Assembly: GCA_963737745.1 (NCBI GenBank)
Contig: CAVTTR010000011.1
Coordinates: 1 to 64,000, forward strand
Origin: Bog-473 sp963737745
GTDB lineage: Bacteria > Actinomycetota > Acidimicrobiia > Acidimicrobiales > RAAP-2
Reading direction: 5' to 3'
DNA length: 64,000 bases
A program made the position numbers and the translations under genes. The notes beneath the pieces are model-generated. The model saw only the letters and a list, made by a program, of their open reading frames with translations. It was not told the origin of the DNA and made no database searches. How positions within the stretch are numbered: position 1 is the stretch's first letter; each line of letters starts with the position of its first letter. Below are positions 46,624 to 57,069 of this stretch, in pieces.

Positions 46624-47088
46624 ATGACGCAATTTCCCGCCCTCCTCGAAATTTTCGCGGCAACAGCAAAGAAGTCGACGAATCCCGCCCCGCTGATCAT
46701 CCTCGTCGTGGTGGCCGTCGCCGGATACTTCCTCTTTCTCAAGCCCCAGCAACGCAAGGCCAAGGCGGCGCGGGCAAACGTGGGCTCGGGCTACCAGGTT
46801 GGCGACGAGGTGCAGACCATCGGCGGTGTCGTCGGGACCATTCTGGAAATCCACGGCGACCGCTTTACTCTGCTCACCGGGAGTACGGGCAACGACGGGA
46901 ACCTGGACGGCGCCCAGCCCACTCGCATCGTGTTCGTGCGCCAGGCCATTGCGCGCAAGTTGGACCCCGTGGTGGTGGCGGATCCGGGCGCAGACATCGA
47001 TGAGGATGACGAGCACGATCTCGATCGCCTGCACGACCACGAGTCAGTGGAGATCGAAGACCACGACGAGGAGGATACGGAGGCGTGA
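46624..47088 (+). CDS. yajC: Sec translocon accessory protein YajC
   Basis: 154 residues: a single transmembrane helix (PLIILVVVAVAGYFLFLKPQ), the family block QQRKAKAARANVGSGYQVGD, EVQTIGGVVGTILEIHGDRF and a very acidic Asp/Glu/His-rich tail. The ATG at 46624 has GAAGGA upstream. It overlaps secD by GTGA. YajC, SecD and SecF form the proton-motive-force-assisted accessory complex of SecYEG. Confidence 0.93.
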   Translation: MTQFPALLEIFAATAKKSTNPAPLIILVVVAVAGYFLFLKPQQRKAKAARANVGSGYQVGDEVQTIGGVVGTILEIHGDRFTLLTGSTGNDGNLDGAQPTRIVFVRQAIARKLDPVVVADPGADIDEDDEHDLDRLHDHESVEIEDHDEEDTEA

Positions 47089-48806
47089 GCCCGGCGTCGT
47101 CTCGAGCCCAGACACGGCAGAGGCGGAACCTTCTTTTCAGCGTGTTGGCTGTCGTCGTCATCGCGGTGGGCTCATTTGCCGCCGTCTTCTCGGTGAAATG
47201 GACCCCGCGCCTGGGACTGGATCTGGCCGGAGGACTTTCCGTCGTCTACCAAACCGCGAAGACCGTGCCGCAGTCCGAGCTCCAAGAGACGGTCGCCATC
47301 CTCAACAACAGGGTGAACGGCCTGGGCGTGTCGGGGGCACAGGTGAGCACGGCGGGCAGCAATGAGATCTCCGTGTCCATCCCCGGCGTCAAGAACGCGC
47401 ACGCCCTTCTCCAAGAAATAGGGAACACGGCGCAGCTTTACTTCCGCCCGGTGCTGTGCACCGCCTATCCGCTGACCCTGACGCCGGCTAAAAAGGCCAC
47501 CAAGACCACCAAGGCCCAACCGGCCGAAAAAGCCCTGTCCGGGAACAAGACATTGCCCGCCTGTGGCAGCCAATATGCCACCACTGCGGCCAATCTGGCG
47601 GTCACGCCCAACAGTTCCGTGCAGGGCTATACATCGAACAACCCTTCGCCCGACCCGACCTTTGCCCAGTACACGAGCACCAGTACCGGCGTGAAGAATT
47701 ATCCGCACCGCACCGTCCTCCTGCCGAGCCTTCCGGGCAACGGCACGACGGAGAAGGACTCCTTGCGCTACGTGCTCGGCCCCGAGCAGATGACCGGAAC
47801 ATCCATCGGCTCCGCCGTGGCTCAGCAGAGCCAGACCGGTCAATGGGAGGTCAATTACTCCCTCAAGGGCAGCGCCGGATCCGCGCTGTGGGACTCGGTG
47901 GCGAAGGAGAACTTCCACCAGCTCCTCGGGATCGAGCTCGACGGTGTGGTGCAGTCGGCACCTCTCATCCAACCGACACAGGACGCGTTCACCTCGTTCG
48001 ACGGTCAAGGCACCATCAGCGGTGGCAACATGACCGAAAACGACGCCAAGGTGCTGGCTCAGTCCATGGAGTTCGGCTCCCTGCCCGTCCGCCTGCACCA
48101 GCTCACCACGCAGACGGTCTCGCCCACCCTCGGCAAGTCCGCCCTGCGGGCCGGCTTGGGCGCCGGTGTGGCCGGTCTCGTGCTGGTGCTGCTGTATGTG
48201 TTGTTGTACTACCGGGCCTTGGGGGCGGTGGTGATCTCGGGACTGGCGCTGACTGCGGCGACGCTCTGGGCCATTATCTCGGCCCTCGGGCATACCTCGT
48301 TCAGCCCGAGTTTCGATCTGGCCGGCATCACAGGCCTCATTGTGTCCATCGGTATCACGGTCGACTCCTACATCGTGTATTTCGAACGATTAAAAGACGA
48401 GACGCGGGCCGGTCGCTCTATTCGCACTTCGGTCGATCGAGGTTTTAAGAGCGCCTGGCGCACTGTGTGGGCCGCTGACTTCGTCTCGCTGCTGGCTGCC
48501 GTCGTGCTCTACGTGGTGGCCGTGGGGGATGTGAAGGGCTTCGCCTTCTTCCTCGGACTGTCCACCATCATGGACATGGGGGTGACCTGGTTCTACACCC
48601 GGCCTCTGGTGATCCTGCTCGGGCGCAGCGATCGCCTGCAGGGCGGCGGCCGCTTCGGTATCGCCCGTGGCCTGGCCATGCAGGGGAGGGGGACCGGGAA
48701 CGAGGAGGCGGCCGACGACGTTGCCCCCCGCGGGGGCTCGGGTTCGGGTGCGGGCCCGGAGCGTAGAAGCGGGCTCATCAAGCCTGGGCGGGTGCCGGCG
48801 TCATGA
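47085..48806 (+). CDS. secD: Protein translocase subunit SecD
   Basis: 573 residues. Helix 1 (NLLFSVLAVVVIAVGSFAAV) is followed by the D1 motif LGLDLAGGLSVVYQT and the large extracytoplasmic domain containing NNRVNGLGVSGAQVS. A Lys/Thr/Ala-rich insertion lies near residues 135-160. Five helices begin at about residue 360, with GITGLIVSIGITVDSYIVYF and the D5-type FERLKDE. The GTG start overlaps yajC and the end overlaps secF (ATGA). The tail after the last helix is Gly/Arg-rich. Confidence 0.95.
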   Translation: MSPASSRAQTRQRRNLLFSVLAVVVIAVGSFAAVFSVKWTPRLGLDLAGGLSVVYQTAKTVPQSELQETVAILNNRVNGLGVSGAQVSTAGSNEISVSIPGVKNAHALLQEIGNTAQLYFRPVLCTAYPLTLTPAKKATKTTKAQPAEKALSGNKTLPACGSQYATTAANLAVTPNSSVQGYTSNNPSPDPTFAQYTSTSTGVKNYPHRTVLLPSLPGNGTTEKDSLRYVLGPEQMTGTSIGSAVAQQSQTGQWEVNYSLKGSAGSALWDSVAKENFHQLLGIELDGVVQSAPLIQPTQDAFTSFDGQGTISGGNMTENDAKVLAQSMEFGSLPVRLHQLTTQTVSPTLGKSALRAGLGAGVAGLVLVLLYVLLYYRALGAVVISGLALTAATLWAIISALGHTSFSPSFDLAGITGLIVSIGITVDSYIVYFERLKDETRAGRSIRTSVDRGFKSAWRTVWAADFVSLLAAVVLYVVAVGDVKGFAFFLGLSTIMDMGVTWFYTRPLVILLGRSDRLQGGGRFGIARGLAMQGRGTGNEEAADDVAPRGGSGSGAGPERRSGLIKPGRVPAS

Positions 48807-50254
48807 GCAGCACCGGGGGCCGCAGGCCCGGTGTCGGAGATGACGCGACCGGCGATGACGGTCTCGACGAAGGCTTCGACGACGAGATGATCGAAGAATT
48901 CGAGGCCGAACTCGGTGCCGACGACGAGCTGGACGAGGAATTCGACGAAGAGGAGGAGTTCCTCTCGGTCGATGATGCGGCACGCTCGCTCCTCGGCCGA
49001 CCAAAGGCGCCGCGTACCCCTCGTCCGCCGCGCCGCGACGGCGAGGAGCATGGAGCGATTCGGCGTCTCTACCGAGGTGAGACCAGGTTCGACTTCGTGG
49101 CTCGCCGACGGGTGTGGTTCTCGATGTCATCGGTCATCATCGTGGCCGGCATCATCTCTCTCATCTTGCGGGGCGGCCTTAACCTTGGCATCGAGTTCAA
49201 GGGTGGCACGGAGTGGACGGTGAAGGCACCCCACGTCACACAGACGCAGGCAGTCAATGCCATGCAATCAGCCGGGCTGGTCAATCCCATTGTGCAGCTG
49301 TTGGGACAGGGATCGAACCAACAGCTCAACGTGCAGGCAGATCTCAACAAGCTTTCGGCGCCGGAACGTTCCGCCGAGACGACCAAGGTCGAGGAAGCCT
49401 TGGCCAAGCTCACCCATACCTCGTTGGACAACGTGGAGAACGGCGTGCAGACGGTCGGTCCGACGTGGGGGTCGTCCATCACCAACAAGGCCATTGAGGC
49501 TCTCATCATCTTCTTCATCGTGGTGGGCCTCTACATCAGCATCAGGTTCGAACCGAAAATGGCCTTGTCCGCCTTCATCGCCATGTTGCACGACGTGATC
49601 GTGGCCGTCGGCATCTATTCGCTGTTCAATTTCCAGGTGACCCCCGACACCGTGGTGGCCATCCTCACCATTCTCGGCTACTCCCTCTATGACACCGTGG
49701 TCGTCTTCGACCGCGTGCGCGACAACACGAAGAACATCGGGTCGCACGGCACCATGACGTACGGTCAACTCATCAACCTGTCCATGAACCAGACGCTGGC
49801 TCGCTCCATCAATACGTCGGCCGTGGCCATCATCCCGGTCCTCGCCGTGTTGCTCATTGGGGCAGAACTGTTGGGCGCATCCACCCTGCAGGAATACGGG
49901 CTGGCACTATTCGTCGGACTTCTGAGCGGGGCCTACTCCTCGATCTTCATTGCCTCGCCGATCCTCTTCATGCTCAAGCGGGGCGAGTCCCGGTGGATGG
50001 CCATCGAGAAACGACAGGCTTCGAGAGGGGACCGAGCCGGTTCGTTCTCGGCCGTCGACGCGGCCGCCCTGTCCACGCAGATGAGTATCGCGGCGGGTGG
50101 GCAACCGCACAGCGCCGGCCCGGCCAAACGCACCGGACCGATTCGGCCCGGGTCGGGCGCGGGCACGGCCGTGTTGGATCGCCCGGCACAAAACGGAGGC
50201 GCCACCCGACAACCGCCCCGGCCCCGCAAGGGGAAGAAGAAGCGCAAACGCTGA
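48803..50254 (+). CDS. secF: Protein translocase subunit SecF
   Basis: 483 residues, longer than the usual 300-440 because of two low-complexity ends: an acidic leader (Asp/Glu-rich to residue 60) and a Pro/Gly/Lys-rich tail ending GKKKRKR. The core has helix 1 (SSVIIVAGIISLILRGGLNL), GIEFKGGTEW, then five helices with ILGYSLYDTVVVFDRVRDN and LARSINTSAVAIIPVLAVLL. These match the conserved SecF motifs. It is co-translated with secD. The opposite charges at the two cytosolic ends are a notable but unexplained trait. Confidence 0.95.
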   Translation: MSSTGGRRPGVGDDATGDDGLDEGFDDEMIEEFEAELGADDELDEEFDEEEEFLSVDDAARSLLGRPKAPRTPRPPRRDGEEHGAIRRLYRGETRFDFVARRRVWFSMSSVIIVAGIISLILRGGLNLGIEFKGGTEWTVKAPHVTQTQAVNAMQSAGLVNPIVQLLGQGSNQQLNVQADLNKLSAPERSAETTKVEEALAKLTHTSLDNVENGVQTVGPTWGSSITNKAIEALIIFFIVVGLYISIRFEPKMALSAFIAMLHDVIVAVGIYSLFNFQVTPDTVVAILTILGYSLYDTVVVFDRVRDNTKNIGSHGTMTYGQLINLSMNQTLARSINTSAVAIIPVLAVLLIGAELLGASTLQEYGLALFVGLLSGAYSSIFIASPILFMLKRGESRWMAIEKRQASRGDRAGSFSAVDAAALSTQMSIAAGGQPHSAGPAKRTGPIRPGSGAGTAVLDRPAQNGGATRQPPRPRKGKKKRKR

Positions 50255-50317
50255 GTGATCCGCCTGCAGGCGCTCCAACGTGCAGGTGTCGGACGCCCGA
50301 ACGGGTAGCGTAGAGGG

Positions 50318-52541
50318 ATGGTGACCCTGGCTCGGGTGACTCCCGTCACAGATGATGGGGAGCGCGCGTTCGAGGACATGATCGCACCGCTACTGGGCGA
50401 GTTCTCCCGTCACCGTCCTGACGACGACACCACCGCCATTGTGGCGGCCGGCCGTGCTGCCCTCGCCGCCCACGACGGGCAGTTCCGTCGCTCCGGGGAG
50501 CCCTACATCACGCACCCGATCGCGGTGGCCACCATCGTGGCGGAGCTCGGCCTCGATGCGCAGACCGTCGCAGCCGCTCTCCTGCACGATGCGGTGGAGG
50601 ACACCGGTCTCACTCTCGAGTCCATCACCGAAGCCTTCGGCCCGGGTGTGGCCAAGGTGGTGGACGGGGTCACCAAGCTCGACCGTCTGCAATTCGACTC
50701 GAAGGAGGCGCAGCAGGCCGCCACCATCCGCAAGATGCTCGTGGCCATGGCCGACGACTGGCGCGTCCTGCTGATCAAGTTGGCCGACCGTCTGCACAAC
50801 ATGCGGACACTGGCCGTGATGCCCGAGTGGAAGCAGCGCCGCACGGCCCAAGAGACCTTCGACGTCTATGCCCCGTTGGCACACCGGCTCGGCGTGCAGC
50901 AGGTGCGGTGGCAGCTCGAAGACCTGGCCTTCGCCACCTTGCACCCGAAGCGCTACGCCGAGATCGAACAGATGGTGGCCGCACGGGCTCCCCAGCGCGA
51001 GGAGTATCTGGCCCGGGTCCTGGTCCACGTGCGCGAACGCCTGGAGAGCATGGGCGTGGAGGCCGATGTCACCGGGCGGCCGAAGCACCTGTGGAGCATC
51101 TACGAGAAGATGGTCGTCCGCGGCAAGGAGTTCGACGACATCAACGACCTGGTGGCTATCCGGGTCGTGGTGACGAGCGAGAAGGACTGCTGGGCTGCAT
51201 TAGGGGCGATCCACGCCATATGGGCCCCGGTGCAGGGACGCTTCAAGGACTACATCAACACGCCCAAGTTCAACATGTACCAGTCCTTGCACACCACGGT
51301 CATCGGGCTGGACGGCAACCCGGTCGAGGTCCAGATCCGCACGACGGCCATGCACCACCGGGCCGAGTATGGAATCGCGGCGCACTGGGGCTACAAGGAG
51401 AAGGAGGACGCCTCCTCCGACATGGCGTGGCTGCAGCGGATCACCGACGTGGACCGCCAGACCGACGACCCGATCGAGTTCCTCGAGGCTCTCAAGCTCG
51501 ACCTCGAGCAGGACGAGGTCTATGTCTTCACGCCCAAGGGAAAGGTCATCGCTCTCCCGGCTCGTTCCACTCCGGTGGACTTCGCCTATGTGATCCACAC
51601 CGAAGTGGGTCACCGCTGTATCGGGGCGCGGGTCAACGGCAGGCTGGTACCGCTCGAGACACAACTCAACTCAGCCGACACCGTCGAGATCTTCACCTCG
51701 AAGTCGCCCACGGCGGGACCCTCGCGCGACTGGTTGCAGATGGTGGCCTCGACGAGGGCCCGCCACAAAATCCGTCAGTGGTTCAGCCGCGAACGCCGCG
51801 AGGATGCCATTGAGAACGGGCGCGAGGAACTGGCTCGGGCATTGCGCCGGGACGGCCTTCCCCTGCACAAGCTGTTGGGCTCGGCCGCCATGCTCGAGGT
51901 GGCGGAATCGATGCACCTGGCCGACCTGGAGGCGCTGTACGCCGCCATAGGCGAGTCACAGGTCTCGGCCCAGTCCATTGTCCAACGGCTGGCGCCGCGC
52001 CCTCCGCGGCGGGGAGAACGAGCAGCTTCCGACCACGGCGTTGCGTGGCGTGCGCGGACCCCGTCAGGGACGTCGCACCTCTGCTGGCGTGTATGTCGAG
52101 GGACTCGACGACATCATGATCCACCTCGCCCGCTGCTGTACGCCGGTTCCGGGCGACCAGATCATCGGTTTCGTCACGCAAGGCCGCGGCGTCTCGGTGC
52201 ACCGCGCCGACTGTGCCAACGCCGCCTCCCTGGCCGACCTCTCCAAGGAGCGCCTGATCGAGGTCGAATGGGACCGGGGCAATGACGGCGTCTTCGTGGC
52301 CACCATTGAGGTGCTGGCGTTCGACCGGTCACGACTGCTGGCCGACGTCAGCCGGGTCGTCTCCGAGCACCACCTCAACATCGTGGCGGCCCGCACGGCG
52401 ACCACGCCGGACCGGGTGAGCCGGATGGCCTTCGACGTTGAGCTGGCCGATCCCACGCACCTGCATTCTCTCATTACGGCGCTCAAGCACCTCGACGGGG
52501 TCTTTGACGCCTACCGTCAGCTCCCCGGCAAGAAGGTCTGA
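50318..52541 (+). CDS. rel: Bifunctional (p)ppGpp synthetase/hydrolase, Rel/SpoT type (one frameshift)
   Basis: About 740 residues. The hydrolase domain has AALLHDAVEDTGLTLESIT (HD motif) and IKLADRLHNMRTL. The synthetase domain has GRPKHLWSIYEKMVVRGKEF and RFKDYINTPKFNMYQSLHTT, where RFKD rather than ExDD is typical of bifunctional enzymes. A TGS domain (VYVFTPKGKVIALPARSTPV) and a C-terminal ACT domain (VFVATIEVLAFDRSRLLADV) follow. One extra base near 51995-52010 breaks the frame between TGS and the zinc-finger-like region with HLARCCTPVPGD. Actinobacteria usually have this single Rel. Confidence 0.93.
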
Positions 52542-52557
52542 TCATGGGTTGGAGCAG

Positions 52558-53904
52558 ATGAGCCTGGGTTCCAACGCGCCTCAGGACGCGCCCGAAGGGC
52601 CGATCCGCACGCCGAAGGGGATGCACGACGTCCTGTGGCCCGAGTCGACACGCTGGGAGGCCCTGGTCGCCCGTTTCGCCACTCTCGTCGAGAGCGCCGG
52701 TTACGGGCTGGCCGTGACGCCCGTTGTCGAGCACGTCGGTATTTTCCACCGTGGCATCGGCGAGGCGAGCGACGTCGTCGGCAAGGAGATGTACACCTTC
52801 GCCGATCGGGACGGGCAGATCATGGCGCTGCGACCCGAGGGCACGGCGTCCATTGTGCGCGCCTTTGTACAGCACCACCCTGTCCCGCCGTGGAAGGCGT
52901 GGTACGTCGCCCCGTCCTTCCGTCACGAGAATCCTCAGCACGGCCGTTACCGCCAGCACTTCCAGCTGGGGGTCGAGGCCCTCGGGCCTTCGGACGCCGA
53001 CCTTGACGTCGAGGTGATCTCGCTCGCCTTCGAATTCCTGGCCGGCCTGGGTCTGCACCAGGTGACGCTCAAGCTGCACTCCATGGGCGATGGCACATGT
53101 CGTCCGGGCTATGTGGAGCTGCTGCGGTCCTATCTGGCCGAGCGCCGGTCCGAGCTCTGTTTGCCGCACCAAGCCCGCTTCGACCAGAACCCGTTACGCG
53201 TCCTCGACTGCAAGACACCCGAATGCGAGGACGCCACCGAGGGCGCGCCACGGTTCGTCGACAACTTGTGTGAGCCCTGCACGGCGCACTTCTCCCGCGT
53301 GCGAGCCGGTCTCGATGCACTCGATGTTCCGTACACAATCGATCATCGTCTCGTGCGCGGCTTCGACTACTACACCCGCACCACCTTCGAGTTCGCCTCG
53401 GGCGCGATCGACGCGGCCCAGAACGCGCTGGGCGGCGGCGGTCGTTACAACGGACTGGTGGAAATGCTGGGGGGACCCTCCACGCCGGGCATCGGCTTCG
53501 GCCTCGGCGTCGAGCGCATCCTCATCGGCTGCGACGCCGAAGGCGTCTTCGCCACCGAGCCACCTCCGCTGCACGCCTACGTGATCGACCTCACCGGGGG
53601 CGAATCGGCCGTGCTGCTGACGGCCGAACTGCGCCGAGCGGGGTTTCGCATCGACCGTGGCTTCGACGACCGCTCCATGAAGTCACAGATGAAATCCGCC
53701 GACCGGTCCGGGGCCTTTGTGGCCGTGATCGTCGGAGCCAAGGAACTAGAGGAGGGCACGGTCAGTGTACGCCCGCTTCGCAGCGAAGAAGGGCAGCGCA
53801 CCGTGCCGCGCGCGGCCATCGTCACCGAGTTGCGCGCCCTCGTGTCCTCGCCTGGCGTCCATGATGCACTCGCAAACGACGAAGGAACTCGCTCGACCCC
53901 ATGA
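52558..53904 (+). CDS. hisS: Histidyl-tRNA synthetase
   Basis: 448 residues. PIRTPKGMHDVLWPESTRW at the start, motif 2 YVAPSFRHENPQHGRYRQHF, the histidine-binding RLVRGFDYYTRTTFEF, GGGGRYNGLVEMLGG with motif 3 IGFGLGVERIL, and an anticodon-binding domain with DDRSMKSQMKSADRSGA. The ATG at 52558 has GGAG upstream. A longer open frame from 52438 overlaps rel. The stop overlaps the aspS start (ATGA). Confidence 0.95.
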   Translation: MSLGSNAPQDAPEGPIRTPKGMHDVLWPESTRWEALVARFATLVESAGYGLAVTPVVEHVGIFHRGIGEASDVVGKEMYTFADRDGQIMALRPEGTASIVRAFVQHHPVPPWKAWYVAPSFRHENPQHGRYRQHFQLGVEALGPSDADLDVEVISLAFEFLAGLGLHQVTLKLHSMGDGTCRPGYVELLRSYLAERRSELCLPHQARFDQNPLRVLDCKTPECEDATEGAPRFVDNLCEPCTAHFSRVRAGLDALDVPYTIDHRLVRGFDYYTRTTFEFASGAIDAAQNALGGGGRYNGLVEMLGGPSTPGIGFGLGVERILIGCDAEGVFATEPPPLHAYVIDLTGGESAVLLTAELRRAGFRIDRGFDDRSMKSQMKSADRSGAFVAVIVGAKELEEGTVSVRPLRSEEGQRTVPRAAIVTELRALVSSPGVHDALANDEGTRSTP

Positions 53905-55724
53905 CTGATCACCTGACCCAGATTGAGCCCATCGAGAATCGGCCCACTGCGCTGCGCACGCATCTCTGCGGCATACTGCGCGCCAGTGATGCGGGCACCC
54001 GCGTCCGGGTGTGCGGATGGGTGGGTCGCCGCCGGGAGCACGGTGAGCACTTGGCCTTCATCGACCTACGCGACCACACCGGGGTGATCCAGTGCGTGAT
54101 CGATACCAAGGTCGACGTGCGCAGTGAGTGGGTGATTGCCATCGAAGGCACGGTACGCCCCCGCCCCGAGGGAACGGTCAATCCTGCATTGGCCACCGGC
54201 GAGGTCGAGATCGGGGATTGCACCGTGGTCGTTCTCAACGAGGCCGACGCCCCACCCTTCTCGGTCGACGACCGCGACGAATCCGACGAGCAGGTTCGCC
54301 TGCGCTACCGGTACATCGATCTCCGCCGCCCGCGCATGCAGCGTAATTTGCGGATGCGGGCGCGGGTCAATGCCGCCATTCGCGCCGCCATGGACCGTCA
54401 GGGCTTCTGCGAGGTCGAGACGCCGTTGCTCTGGGCTCCCACTCCGGAAGGCTCCCGCGAGTTCTCGGTCCCCAGTCGCCTCCATCACGGCTCGTTTTAT
54501 GCGTTGCCGCAGAGCCCACAGTTGGCCAAGCAGCTCCTGATGGTGGGCGGCTTCGACCGCTACTACCAAATCGCCCGCTGCCTGCGCGACGAAGACCTGC
54601 GGGCCGATCGGCAGTTCGAGTTCTCCCAGCTCGACATGGAGATGTCCTTTGGCAGCCAGGACGATGTGATGGCCGCCGTCTCCGACGCCGTCCTCGATGC
54701 CGCCGAAGCGGCGACGGGCGAACGCCCACCCCCATCACCCGGATGACCTGGGCTGATGCTCTGGAGCGCTTCGGGACCGACAAGCCCGATCTGCGCTTCG
54801 GCATGGAGCTCGTCGATCTCAGTGCGGAGTTCGAAAAGACCGAGGTGCGCGCGTTCTCGGGCTCACATCTCAAGGCACTGTGTGTCCCCGGGGGTGCGTC
54901 GTTCACACGCTCGCGCATCGACGCTCTCGGCGAGCAGGCCAAGCGGGCCGGCGCGGCGGGATTGGCCTGGTTCCGGGTGACGGCAGCCGAGGACGCCAGT
55001 GAGCGGGCAGGCGGGGAAGCGTTGGCACTCGATTCGCCACTCAACCGCTTCTTGACCGACACGGAGCGCATCGACTTGCTCGAGAAGACAGAGGCATCGG
55101 AAGGGGATCTGATCCTCGCCGTCTCCGACACCCACCGGGTGGCCTGCACCACCTTGGGCGCACTGCGGGTCGCCCTCGGTTCGCCGCCGGTCGGCCAGGG
55201 ACCGCACCGGTATGTCTGGGTGGTCGACTTCCCGATGTTCGACGGGGTCGATGCCTCCGGGAACCCGCAGCCGGCCCATCACCCCTTCACCATGCCCTAC
55301 GAGGACGACCTGGCCCTGCTCGAGACGGTTCCCTTCGCCGTGCGTTCGCAGGCCTATGACCTAGTTCTCAACGGTTGGGAGTTGGGGTCAGGGAGCGTTC
55401 GTATCCATCGCCGGGACATCCAGTCCAAGATCTTCGACACCCTTGGCATCTCCAAAGAAGAGGCAGAGTCCCGCTTCGGCTTCCTGCTCGAGCGCGTTCC
55501 GTTACGGAGCGCCGCCCCATGCCGGCTTCGCGTTCGGCATCGACCGCCTGACGGCGGTGCTGGCGGGGGAGGAGAACATCCGGGAAGTGATCGCCTACCC
55601 CAAGACGCAATCGGGGGCGGACCTCCTCACCGGTGCCCCCAGTGCGCTACCCGCCTCCGCTCTAGTCGAGCTCGGGATACGGACGGTGATCCCGCCCACG
55701 TCGACGTCGACGTCGACGTCGTGA
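53901..55724 (+). CDS. aspS: Aspartyl-tRNA synthetase, bacterial type (two frameshifts)
   Basis: About 607 residues: N-terminal OB anticodon domain (VRVCGWVGRRREHGEHLAFI, DLRDHTGVIQCV), motif 1/2 region with YRYIDLRRPRMQRNLRMRAR and YQIARCLRDEDLRADRQFEF, the bacterial GAD insertion around LKALCVPGGASFTRSRIDAL, and motif 3 AGFAFGIDRLTAVLAG. Frame breaks: near 54733, a missing base in the C-run ccaccccc (true text ERP-x-PITRMTWADAL), and near 55493, an extra C (true text LLEAFRYGAPPHAGFAFGID). The C-terminus ends in Thr-Ser repeats encoded by a tcgacg hexamer run. Confidence 0.93.
55692..55721. repeat. Hexamer repeat at the 3-prime end of aspS
   Basis: About four copies of a tcgacg-type hexamer encode the Thr-Ser-Thr-Ser tail of the aspartyl-tRNA synthetase. 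It is a slippage-prone run in the last 30 coding bases. Confidence 0.75.
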
Positions 55725-55814
55725 GTTGAGTCTCTGTTTCTTGGTCGACGCCGCTCAGCGCAATGTGGAGCGTACGAGGCCTGCGAGGCTCGTTCCACGC
55801 CGCCTCAGGGGAGA

Positions 55815-56102
55815 ATGATCGACATGTACTTCTTGCTTTTCTACGAGGTGGTCGATGACTACATCGAACGTCGGCAAGTGTTCCGCCAGGAGCATCTCCA
55901 GCTCGGTCAAGAGGCGAAGGAGCGGGGCGAATTGGTCCTGGCGGGCGCGTATGCCGATCCGCCCGACGGGGCCGCGCTGGTGTTCCGAGCCGAGAACGAC
56001 TCAGTCGTGAGGGACTTCGTCGCCCACGATCCCTACGTCCGCGAAGGCCTCGTCAAGAAGTGGGCGATACGGCAGTGGACAGTGGTGATCGGCGAACAAT
56101 AA
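55815..56102 (+). CDS. YciI-family protein
   Basis: 95 residues beginning MIDMYFLLFYEVVDDYIERR. VFRQEHLQLGQEAKERGELV and LAGAYADPPDGAALVFRAEN lead into FVAHDPYVREGLVKKWAIRQ, whose HDPYV is the His-Asp-Pro block of YciI/YCII domains, a ferredoxin-like dimeric fold. The specific activity of stand-alone members is mostly unknown. It lies 90 bases after aspS, preceded by AGGGGAGAA. Confidence 0.85.
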   Translation: MIDMYFLLFYEVVDDYIERRQVFRQEHLQLGQEAKERGELVLAGAYADPPDGAALVFRAENDSVVRDFVAHDPYVREGLVKKWAIRQWTVVIGEQ

Positions 56103-56113
56103 CGGCGCAGCTA

Positions 56114-56340
56114 TCAGCCGCGTCGGATGCGCTCCTTTCGCTCCGACCGCCCGGCCCTGAGGGCCACGACCGAGGCCACGATGAGCACCGGTTCGACCGC
56201 GAACGCCTTCTGCAGGCCGATGCTGTCGGCGAGCGCCCCCAGCAGCAGTGGGGCGATAAGCGACACCACACCACCAAGGAGCTGCACCCCGAGCGTTGGC
56301 GATGTCGGCATGGCCGGGGGCGGTGGCGAGGGCCAGCACT
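56114..56340 (-). pseudogene. C-terminal remnant of an MFS transporter
   Basis: A short open stretch TLGVQLLGGVVSLIAPLLLG, then ALADSIGLQKAFAVEPVLIV and ASVVALRAGRSERKERIRRG, resembles the last two helices of a major-facilitator transporter with its basic tail. The first ten helices are absent. Upstream of about 56340 the sequence is short, lower in GC and non-coding. I read this as a deletion remnant. It could also mark an assembly join, since the loss begins abruptly. Confidence 0.5.
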
Positions 56341-56509
56341 CCCGAAGCTCTAGAGAACCAGCAAGCAAGCGCTGGACCCTTAGAGAAGCATCAATGTGCT
56401 GGGGCAGTGATGTCACACCTGGCGGCGTCCTCGCTTGGATGTGACCCTCCGGCCACCGGCCACCGGTCATCAGTTCCTCTTCAGGCTTGCGGCTTCACTT
56501 CAAACTCGG

Positions 56510-57040
56510 TCACCTGTCCCGAGCGGCATTGGCCGATGTTCGTTCCGCACGCAGCGCAACCTCAGTGCTCACTGCTTGGGCGAGGGTGGCCACCGTCTGT
56601 ATGTCCAATGGAGTCCAATCCCGAGGAGAAGCATCCATGAGGCAAAAGTTTCCTAGGACATTTCCCTGGGAATCTTCAATGGGAAAGCCGATCCAGGCCA
56701 CGGCACGGAATGCGTCAATGGCCGGATCACCAATCGTCCGGGGATCGTTACGCGCATCTTCCACCAGAAAGGGTCGACCGGATCCCACCACGAACCGACA
56801 GAATGAGAACTCGATCGAAGCAAAGAGGGGAAGGCCTTCTGGAAAGCCGTAGCCACTGATCGCCGTGGTGTGTTTGTCATCGACGACGGCGATTACCCCC
56901 GTGGGTGCGCCAGTTACCGCAATAGCCAGCTCGAGCAACCGATCGAAGGCGTCATCGCCTGACAGTCCGATCAGTCCCGAACGCTCCACAGCGGCGAGCC
57001 GGTCGGCGGCTGTTACTTGGCGTCTCCATCCTTCGTTCAT
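56510..57040 (-). CDS. Stand-alone GAF-domain protein
   Basis: 176 residues: an N-terminal helix AADRLAAVERSGLIGLSGDD, then a GAF domain (AIAVTGAPTGVIAVVDDKHT, SIEFSFCRFVVGSGRPFLVE, AWIGFPIEDSQGNVLGNFCL, TPLDIQTVATLAQAVSTEVA). The FCRFVV cysteine and the GxPI / GxFCL strands are typical of GAF modules placed before phosphatases or cyclases, but no effector domain follows. It is the second gene behind an ECF sigma factor (30 bases), which suggests it senses a signal for that sigma factor. No anti-sigma factor is seen nearby. Confidence 0.8.
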   Translation of the reverse strand: MNEGWRRQVTAADRLAAVERSGLIGLSGDDAFDRLLELAIAVTGAPTGVIAVVDDKHTTAISGYGFPEGLPLFASIEFSFCRFVVGSGRPFLVEDARNDPRTIGDPAIDAFRAVAWIGFPIEDSQGNVLGNFCLMDASPRDWTPLDIQTVATLAQAVSTEVALRAERTSANAARDR

Positions 57041-57069
57041 TGGTGTCCTTGATCGACCGGAAAAGACCG

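Noticed and set aside
46199..46627. Plus-strand ORF of 142 residues before yajC
   Set aside because: Arg/Pro/Gly-rich random-like composition with no start signal. The region is better explained by RNA secondary structure or as a simple spacer.
54736..55729. A separate aspS paralogue starting at 54743
   Set aside because: It begins in the middle of the synthetase fold and continues the upstream protein exactly after a one-base correction in a C-run.
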